Assembly: GCA_022710245.1 (NCBI GenBank)
Contig: JAKLHH010000149.1
Location: 1-10,687, forward strand
Origin: Myxococcota bacterium
GTDB taxonomy: Bacteria > Myxococcota > Polyangia > GCA-2747355 > JAKLHH01
Reading direction: 5' to 3'
DNA: 10,687 bases
The position numbers and the translations under genes are program-made. Numbering within the stretch: the first letter of the stretch is position 1; every line of letters starts with the position of its first letter. The notes beneath the pieces are model-generated. The model saw only the letters and a list, made by a program, of their open reading frames with translations. It made no database searches and had not been told where the DNA came from. Shown in pieces: positions 1 through 4,863 of the stretch.

Positions 1-706
1 AGAAGAGGAGCTGCCTGGCGGCGCGGCTCGCCACCGCGTCGAGCTCCGGGTGCAGGCTCTTGACCACCCGCGCCTCGATCACCTTCCCCTTCACGTCGAC
101 GGTGATCTCGAGGACCACGCGGCCCTCGATGCCGAGCTCCTTCATCCGCTCCGGGTACTCGGCGGTCACCTGCTTCAGCACCTTGGGGTAGCTGGTGATC
201 ACCGCGACCGGCGCCTCCTCGCCCGTGCCGTAGCTGTCCTTGAAGCCCTTCTGCGGCGGCTTCGGGGGCGGGGCCTTGCCCTTCTTGGTCACCTTCGGGT
301 CGACCTTGAGGCTGTCGCCGGTGGGGACCTGCACGCCCTCGCCGGGCGCGGCCTTGCTGCCGCCCTCCATCTTGATGCCGAAGGTCTTCGGCCCGGTGTC
401 CTCGGGCGCGGGCTTGACGTCCTCGCGGGGCTCCTCGGGCGGCGGCTTCACCGTGCGCCGGGGCGGCAGCTTCGTCACCGTCGCCACTTTCGGCGCGTCG
501 CTCGGGCGCACCTCCGGCGGCTTCATCTCCACCTTCTTCGGCGGCGGGGGAGGCGTCGGGAGCTTGCGCTCGACGAGCTCGATCGGCGGGCGCGCGGACT
601 CCCGGCTCGCCATCGCAGGGATGACGAGGAGCAGCGCCGCCAGGCCGCCGTGGAAGGCGAGCGAGGCGACCCAGGGCAGGAGCTCGCGCAGGGGACCCGG
701 CCTCAG
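1..706 (-). CDS. tonB: Energy transducer TonB (3' end outside window), probable CTG start
   Basis: TonB carries proton-motive energy from the ExbB-ExbD motor across the periplasm to outer-membrane receptors. The 235 visible residues show a short cytoplasmic start, one membrane helix (about residues 9-31), a proline/lysine-rich periplasmic spacer with PTPPPPPKK and KAPPPKPPQK stretches (about 40-160), and the start of a TonB C-terminal domain (about 175 on; YPERMKELGIEGRVVLEITV, then SLHPELDAVA). The helix contains S15-x3-H19 followed by glycine, matching the functional SxxxH of E. coli TonB (S16, H20), so this segment is very likely translated. The only in-frame start-like codons after the exbD stop and before the helix are CTG; there is no ATG, GTG or TTG. 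CTG at 704-706 lies 8 bases after a strong ribosome binding site. The first ATG (611-613) would remove the anchor. About 20-40 C-terminal residues are probably missing beyond the window edge. Confidence 0.9.
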   Translation of the reverse strand, partial: MRPGPLRELLPWVASLAFHGGLAALLLVIPAMASRESARPPIELVERKLPTPPPPPKKVEMKPPEVRPSDAPKVATVTKLPPRRTVKPPPEEPREDVKPAPEDTGPKTFGIKMEGGSKAAPGEGVQVPTGDSLKVDPKVTKKGKAPPPKPPQKGFKDSYGTGEEAPVAVITSYPKVLKQVTAEYPERMKELGIEGRVVLEITVDVKGKVIEARVVKSLHPELDAVASRAARQLLF

Positions 707-709
707 GGC

Positions 710-1135
710 TCAGTCCTCCCTCTTCAGCACGTTGATGGCGAACTTCACCACGCCCTCGCTGCGCAGGAGGTCGATCAGCTGCACTACGCGGCCGTGGCTG
801 ACGTCCTTGTCGGCGGCGAGGACGCCCTCGAGCCCGGCTCCGCGGCGCTTCTCGGCGCGGATGTAGGCGCGGATCTCGTCCTCGCCGGCCGGCTTGCCGT
901 TGAGCGCGGTCTTGCCCTTCGCGTCGATCGTCACCGCGATCATGGAGACGCGCTTCGCCTCGCCGGTCGCCGCCTCCGGGAGCTTCACCTCGAGGGTGTC
1001 GCGCACGATGTAGGTCGTGGTCACCATGAAGATGATGAGCAGCACCAGCATGATGTCCACGAGGGGCGTCACGTTGATGTCGGAGATGATCCGGCCGCGG
1101 CGCGCGCCGCCGGAGTCGAGCCCGCCGCCGGCCAT
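710..1135 (-). CDS. exbD: Biopolymer transport protein ExbD
   Basis: ExbD is the proton-translocating partner of ExbB in the inner-membrane motor that energises TonB. The protein has 141 residues, the usual family length. It has a short basic cytoplasmic end, then the family signature SDINVTPLVDIMLVLLIIFM (residues 18-37) at the start of the single membrane helix. D27 matches the essential membrane aspartate of the family (D25 in E. coli ExbD). The periplasmic domain includes LEVKLPEA and the typical AADKDVSHGRVVQLIDLLRSEGV segment. The ATG at 1133-1135 follows the exbB stop by 3 bases and has AGGAGG 8 bases upstream, so translation is probably coupled to exbB. The motif alone could also fit TolR, but the adjacent tonB supports ExbD. 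Confidence 0.95.
   Translation of the reverse strand: MAGGGLDSGGARRGRIISDINVTPLVDIMLVLLIIFMVTTTYIVRDTLEVKLPEAATGEAKRVSMIAVTIDAKGKTALNGKPAGEDEIRAYIRAEKRRGAGLEGVLAADKDVSHGRVVQLIDLLRSEGVVKFAINVLKRED
715..720 (-). promoter_or_regulatory. Ribosome binding site deciding the tonB start
   Basis: On the minus strand GGGAGG lies inside the last codons of exbD and ends 8 bases before CTG 706-704. This favours CTG over the ATG at 613, which would delete the membrane anchor. The spacing equals that of the exbD ribosome binding site. Confidence 0.6.
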
Positions 1136-1138
1136 GGC

Positions 1139-1858
1139 TCAGGCCTCCTGCGCCGCGTTCTTCGTGGCGGGGGCGCCGCGCTCTGCCGGGGGCGGGGTCG
1201 GCTCGACCTCGCGCTCGCCGCCGCGCGCGCCGCCCGCCGGCAGCCCGGCGAGGATCCCCTGCGCGAGCGACTCGGTGATGGCCAGCGTGCGGTCGACCTG
1301 CTTCTGGTAGTAGTTGTAGAAGAGCACCGCCGGCAGCGCGACGAAGAGGCCGATCGCGGTGGCGACGAGCGCCTCCGAGATGCCGGCCATCACCACGCTG
1401 GTGTTCGCCTGCTTCTCCAGGCTGAGGTCGTGGAAGGCGCGGATGATCCCGAGGACGGTGCCGAAGAGGCCGATGAAGGGGGCGTTGTTGCCGAGGGTGC
1501 CGAGGAAGGTGAGGCGGCGCTCGAGCACGAGGCGCTCACGCCCCAGGCTGGAGGCGACGATCTTCTCGGTCGCCGAGCGGTCCGGGACCGGCCGCTCGAA
1601 GCCAGCCACCGCCGCCTGCAGGGACGGCGCGCTCTCCTCCCTCGCCAGCACCTCCCGCATGCGGGAGGCGCTCTCGGCGACGATGAGCGGGGTCAGCGTC
1701 TGATCGAGGCGGTCGAGCTCGGCGCGGCGGCGCCGGAAGTAGAGCCCGCGCTCGACGATGATCGCGATGGAGACCACCGAGAGGACGAGGAGGAGGATCA
1801 TCACCCACTCGCTCCCGCCGGCGATGGTCAGCCGCATCAGCTTGTCGGTCAAATGCAT
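1139..1858 (-). CDS. exbB: Biopolymer transport protein ExbB (MotA/TolQ/ExbB family)
   Basis: ExbB forms the oligomeric inner-membrane channel and scaffold that with ExbD converts proton flow into work on TonB. The protein has 239 residues. It shows a first membrane helix (about 18-36) ending in VERGLYF, a cytoplasmic loop, then two helices (about 119-139, LGTLGNNAPFIGLFGTVLGI, and 159-184, GISEALVATAIGLFVALPAV). T134, E162 and T167 fall at the same relative spacing as T148, E176 and T181 of E. coli ExbB, residues implicated in the proton path. The C-terminal tail is rich in proline and charge (about 206-239). The ATG at 1856-1858 has GAGGTG 5 bases upstream, which favours it over Met8. Glycine-asparagine before the second helix and the exbD-tonB neighbours argue for ExbB over TolQ or MotA. 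The gene starts after a 143-base gap, so it may have its own promoter, but I saw no clear one. Confidence 0.95.
   Translation of the reverse strand: MHLTDKLMRLTIAGGSEWVMILLLVLSVVSIAIIVERGLYFRRRRAELDRLDQTLTPLIVAESASRMREVLAREESAPSLQAAVAGFERPVPDRSATEKIVASSLGRERLVLERRLTFLGTLGNNAPFIGLFGTVLGIIRAFHDLSLEKQANTSVVMAGISEALVATAIGLFVALPAVLFYNYYQKQVDRTLAITESLAQGILAGLPAGGARGGEREVEPTPPPAERGAPATKNAAQEA
1144..1149 (-). promoter_or_regulatory. Ribosome binding site of exbD
   Basis: AGGAGG on the minus strand, inside the last codons of exbB, ends 8 bases before the exbD ATG. The junction is almost identical to that before tonB, where the matching start position reads CTG. Confidence 0.65.
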
Positions 1859-2001
1859 CGGTGCACCTCAGGACAGCGTGACCGGCGCGGCCGGTCGGGA
1901 AGGAGTATGCGAAACTCCCGGTCGATCTTCCATAGCTAAGCAGGTAGTTTCTGCGGGGGCCACTCGGAGTGAGGATCGAGCAGCGGCGGTGCGGTGGGGC
2001 G
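1859..2001. other. Gap between the sensor-like gene and exbB
   Basis: This is the longest non-coding stretch in the window (143 bases). Apart from the inverted repeat and the exbB ribosome binding site (1864-1869) I found no convincing terminator. The best minus-strand promoter-like match is CATACT with a poor -35, too weak to call. Transcription from the 4750 promoter could therefore continue into exbB. Confidence 0.4.
1880..1896. repeat. Perfect inverted repeat in the exbB leader
   Basis: GACCGGC (1880-1886) and GCCGGTC (1890-1896) form a 7-bp stem with a 3-base loop, starting 22 bases upstream of the exbB ATG. A third copy of the core on the same strand as the second arm lies at 1918-1924 (CCGGTCG, also at 1891-1897). 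A weaker pair GGAGT (1902-1906) and ACTCC (1914-1918) lies between. It could be an operator or a leader hairpin. No T-run follows, so a terminator is unlikely. In DNA this rich in G and C, short GC-only repeats can occur by chance. Confidence 0.35.
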
Positions 2002-4068
2002 CTACTCCTTGACCGGCGTCGCCTTCAGCGCCGCCTTGCCGTCCTTGATGTAGACCTGGAACTTGACCGCCTTGCAGCCGTAGGCCTTCACCAGGCTGTC
2101 GCGGTTCTTGCGCAGCTTCTCGGCGAAGCGGTCGTAGGTGAGGCTGCTCGTGTTCTCACCGCACTGCTGCTTGATGGCGAGGAACTCCTTGAAGACCTGC
2201 TTGAAGTACTCCTGCTCCGCGTCGGAGCCGCCGGGGGCGGGCGCGCCCGTCGCCGGCAGCGGGAAGGCCTCCTCTGCGCGAGCGGGCGCATCCTCGATCG
2301 AGCTCGAGGGCTGGGTCTCGGTGAAGAGGGGCGCCGGCTCGCCTCGCCCCTGAGAGAGCGCAGCCTCCTCGGAGGCCGGCAGCCGCACCGCCCGCAACGA
2401 GGCGGAGGTGGCGGCGCGTCGCGGCTCGAGCTGCGGCTCGAGATCGAAGGCAGAGGCCGCCAGGCCCGGGTTGGAGGGGAGTGAGACGAGGCCGCTGCCG
2501 GGCCCTGGTCCGCTCGGCGCGCTGCGCGACGGTGTGATCATGAGGCCGGGGATCTCGGGCCCGCCCGAGCCGCCGCCGCCCACGCCGAGCACGCCGATGG
2601 AGCCGGCGCCGGGAAGCTCTGGCTCCGGAAGGCTCGAGAGGCCGCTCTGCCCGCTCGGAGAGAGGGTGGCGGAGATCTCCAGTTCCGCGCCCGCCGTGCC
2701 GAGGTCCCGCTCGGGGGGCGCCGGCGGCGAGAGCGCGAGGTCGCCGTACTCCGGGCGCGGCTCGACGACCGCCATCGGCGGTGGACGCACCGAGCCGTAC
2801 TCCCCGCTGATGCTGCTCAGCGGCTGCACGCCGGACGCCTTGACCGGCACCACGGCGGGCAGCGAGAGCGCCGAGTTGAGCTCCGACGGCGCGGGCGTCT
2901 CGGGCACCGGCGCGCGGGCTGGCTCCTTCGACGGTCCGCGCTTGCCCCCCTTGTCGAGCGCCTCGTTGAACGCCTGCGCGAGGACCGCGAAGCGCCCCGA
3001 GAACCGCATCTCCTCGATGCGCGTCGCCTCGTGTCGGGCCAGGCGATCGACGGCGTCGGTCAGTCGGCGCACGGGCCCGTCGTGCTCCCAGCGCGCCAGC
3101 GCGAAGCCGATGAAGAGCGCGATGATCAGGACGCCCAGCAGGAGCGGCCACGGGAACTCGCCGAACCCGAGGTCCGAGCGCGCCGTCATCCGCAGCATCT
3201 CGCTGAGGCCGAGGTTCGGCGTCGGTACGCCGACCGCCGCGAAGAAGGCCCCGTGCTCTCCGGCCTCGCCGGGGAGCGTGGCGACGATGGCGCTGTGGGC
3301 GCCGTCGCCCTTGCCGACCAGGGTCGCGGGCGAGCGGCCGTCTCGCTGGATCTGCTCGCGCTGCTTCTCGAAGAACTCCGAGAGGCGCTCGAGGCCGGCA
3401 GCGTTCACCGTGGTGGCGAGGAGCTTGCCGCCGAGGAAGAAGGCGAGGTCGGTCCCCGCGAGGACGCTCTTCAGGCGCCGCGCGAACGCCTCGTTGACCT
3501 CCTGGCCGAGGAGGAGCGCGCCCACGTAGCGTCCGCGGGCGCGGGTGATCACCGGCGAGGCCGCCATCAGGTAGAGCTTGCCGTCGAGGGCCCAGGTGTC
3601 GTCCGCGCGGTAGCCGCGGAGCGCCGCCTCGACCAGCGGGTAGCCGGAGAGCCCGGTCTCGCCCGGCGTCATCTTGTCCTCGCCCGGGCCGACGCGCGCG
3701 ATCTGCTTGCCGCGGTGATCGACCGCGATGAGGAGCTGCGGGCGGAGCTCGGCCTTGAAGCGGCCGACGAGCGAGAGGAGCCGGCCCTGGAGCTTGCCCT
3801 GGTGCGTGCGGAGCTCGCCGCGTCGGTTGCTCGCCTGCTCCAGCGTCTCCACCACCTGGCCATCCCAGGCCATCTTGGCCACGGCGTCGATCCAGTAGCG
3901 CGCCTCGAGCCGCAAGATCAGCTCGGCGTTGTGCTGGCCGCGGTCGAGGTGCTCGGCGTACGCCCTCGCGATCTCGCGGTGGGCCGGCTTGGGCACCACC
4001 AGCGCAGTGGCGAAGCCGGCAGCGGCGGCGAGGGCGAGGAGGACCAGCCAGATCTTGGAGACGAGCAT
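2002..4068 (-). CDS. Cache-HAMP membrane sensor-like protein with disordered linker and MXAN_5187-type C-terminal domain
   Basis: The 688-residue protein has a first membrane helix (about 5-25), a periplasmic region of about 280 residues with two Cache-like modules (roughly 105-190, LLIAVDHRGKQIARVG and the following ASPVI..GALLLG; and 200-285), a second helix (about 305-326) and a HAMP-like segment (about 325-372, PVRRLTDAVDRLARHE). Such an arrangement normally precedes a kinase, cyclase or chemoreceptor domain. None is present. Instead there is a linker of about 240 residues rich in Pro, Ser, Gly, Ala and Glu, predicted to be disordered, with a GVGGGGSGG stretch. A compact C-terminal domain follows (about 613-688; QEYFKQVFKEFLAIKQQCG, LRKNRDSLVKAYGCK, KDGKAALKATPVK) with C636 and C665. 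I recall this as the MXAN_5187 C-terminal domain of myxobacteria, function unknown; this identification is from memory. The ATG follows the upstream stop by 1 base, with GAAGGA 5 bases before it, so the two genes are coupled. The exact Cache subtype is uncertain. Confidence 0.85.
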   Translation of the reverse strand: MLVSKIWLVLLALAAAAGFATALVVPKPAHREIARAYAEHLDRGQHNAELILRLEARYWIDAVAKMAWDGQVVETLEQASNRRGELRTHQGKLQGRLLSLVGRFKAELRPQLLIAVDHRGKQIARVGPGEDKMTPGETGLSGYPLVEAALRGYRADDTWALDGKLYLMAASPVITRARGRYVGALLLGQEVNEAFARRLKSVLAGTDLAFFLGGKLLATTVNAAGLERLSEFFEKQREQIQRDGRSPATLVGKGDGAHSAIVATLPGEAGEHGAFFAAVGVPTPNLGLSEMLRMTARSDLGFGEFPWPLLLGVLIIALFIGFALARWEHDGPVRRLTDAVDRLARHEATRIEEMRFSGRFAVLAQAFNEALDKGGKRGPSKEPARAPVPETPAPSELNSALSLPAVVPVKASGVQPLSSISGEYGSVRPPPMAVVEPRPEYGDLALSPPAPPERDLGTAGAELEISATLSPSGQSGLSSLPEPELPGAGSIGVLGVGGGGSGGPEIPGLMITPSRSAPSGPGPGSGLVSLPSNPGLAASAFDLEPQLEPRRAATSASLRAVRLPASEEAALSQGRGEPAPLFTETQPSSSIEDAPARAEEAFPLPATGAPAPGGSDAEQEYFKQVFKEFLAIKQQCGENTSSLTYDRFAEKLRKNRDSLVKAYGCKAVKFQVYIKDGKAALKATPVKE

Positions 4069-4069
4069 G

Positions 4070-4750
4070 TTAGTCCTTCCCCGGGAGGCTCTTCAGCTGC
4101 ACCTCCACCGTCGCCCTGCCCGGCTTCACGACGAGCTGCTGCTTGTGGATCCACTTCTCACGGTACCAGACGCTGAGCGTGTAGGTGCCGGGCCGCAGGT
4201 CCGGGAAGACGAAGGCGCCGTTGCCGTCGGGCTGCACGAAGAGCGGCACGCCGGTGACGAAGACCAGCGCCTTGAGGTGAGGCTGCTCGAGGGCGCGCAG
4301 CGAGTAGGTGCCAGGCGTGTCGAAGACGTGGGCGAAGGTCTGCCCCGGCTGCAGCTGCTGCTTGGGGATGGTCGCGCGGCCCACCGACTCGAGCGTGTAG
4401 GTCACGGCGTCCTTGTTCTCGAAGCTCACCTTGGTGTGCGGGGCGACGGGCAGCACCGCCGGCTGAAAGCGCGCGTCCTCGAGGCGCATCACCGGCTTGA
4501 CCAGGCTGGCGCCGATCACTCCCTGGCCCTCGACCGCCACCATCATCTCGGTGCGGGGGTCGACCACCGGCGGGAGGACGTCGAGGACATCGTTCGGCAG
4601 GAGCCAGTGGCCAGCTGCCTTCATCAGGAAGCGGCCCGGATAGTCGGCCGGCAGCTTGATGACGCCCTTGATCGGGTTGGCGGCCTGGCCAGCCGAGGGC
4701 ATGGCAACCGCGGCGAGGGCTGCGAGGATCGCGAACGTCGCTCTGGCCAT
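4070..4750 (-). CDS. Secreted cupredoxin-like / carboxypeptidase-regulatory-like protein
   Basis: The 226-residue protein begins with a signal peptide (about 1-23, MARATFAILAALAAVAMPSA, cleavage near GQA-AN), so it should act in the periplasm or envelope. The middle (about 90-165) resembles a cupredoxin sandwich: KVSFENKDAVTYTLES (107-122), then FDTPGTYSLRALEQPHLKALVFV (143-165). The usual copper ligands are missing: no His in the PHN-like position, and no Cys anywhere. H158 and a few others remain. The end (about 168-226; GAFVFPDLRPGTYTLSVWY) is a carboxypeptidase regulatory-like/transthyretin-type beta domain often seen in envelope binding proteins. It is the first gene of the minus-strand block, 1 base before the sensor-like gene, which suggests that both proteins work together, for instance as a binding protein and its membrane partner. 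The start ATG has a weak GGGA 6 bases upstream but gives a good signal peptide. Ligand and role are unknown. Confidence 0.85.
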   Translation of the reverse strand: MARATFAILAALAAVAMPSAGQAANPIKGVIKLPADYPGRFLMKAAGHWLLPNDVLDVLPPVVDPRTEMMVAVEGQGVIGASLVKPVMRLEDARFQPAVLPVAPHTKVSFENKDAVTYTLESVGRATIPKQQLQPGQTFAHVFDTPGTYSLRALEQPHLKALVFVTGVPLFVQPDGNGAFVFPDLRPGTYTLSVWYREKWIHKQQLVVKPGRATVEVQLKSLPGKD

Positions 4751-4781
4751 AGAGTTTCCCGTTTAAATTGAGGACTTTGTG

Positions 4782-4811
4782 ATTCTAGCCTCGGGGACGG
4801 TGAAAGATCAA
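4782..4811 (-). promoter_or_regulatory. Sigma-70-type promoter of the minus-strand envelope block
   Basis: Read on the minus strand, TTGATC (4806-4811, -35, four of six consensus bases) and TAGAAT (4782-4787, -10, five of six) are 18 bases apart. Transcription would start near 4775, about 25 bases before the ATG at 4750. The site lies in the most AT-rich patch of the window. Confidence 0.6.
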
Positions 4812-4863
4812 ATTTGTTGGTCGCGAGGGCGCAACCTGGCGGATCGGGAGCCGACAACCGATC

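Noticed and set aside
706..1135. ExbD-TonB fusion by read-through of the TGA at 710-712
   Set aside because: The frames are continuous, but ExbD ends in the periplasm while TonB must start in the cytoplasm, so the fusion would have the wrong topology; a ribosome binding site also precedes the tonB start.
1864..1930. Fur-type iron box upstream of exbB
   Set aside because: Iron control of exbB-exbD-tonB is common, so I looked, but the region is GC-rich and shows no AT-rich GATAAT-like repeats.
50..1939. Plus-strand open frame of 629 codons opposite tonB, exbD and exbB
   Set aside because: It is antisense to three well-recognised genes, its product is an unnatural mix of Leu, Arg, His, Asp and Glu, and long antisense frames are expected in GC-rich DNA.
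3031..4176. Plus-strand open frame opposite the sensor-like gene
   Set aside because: Its composition is that of an antisense shadow, it has no recognisable motif, and it crosses a real gene junction.
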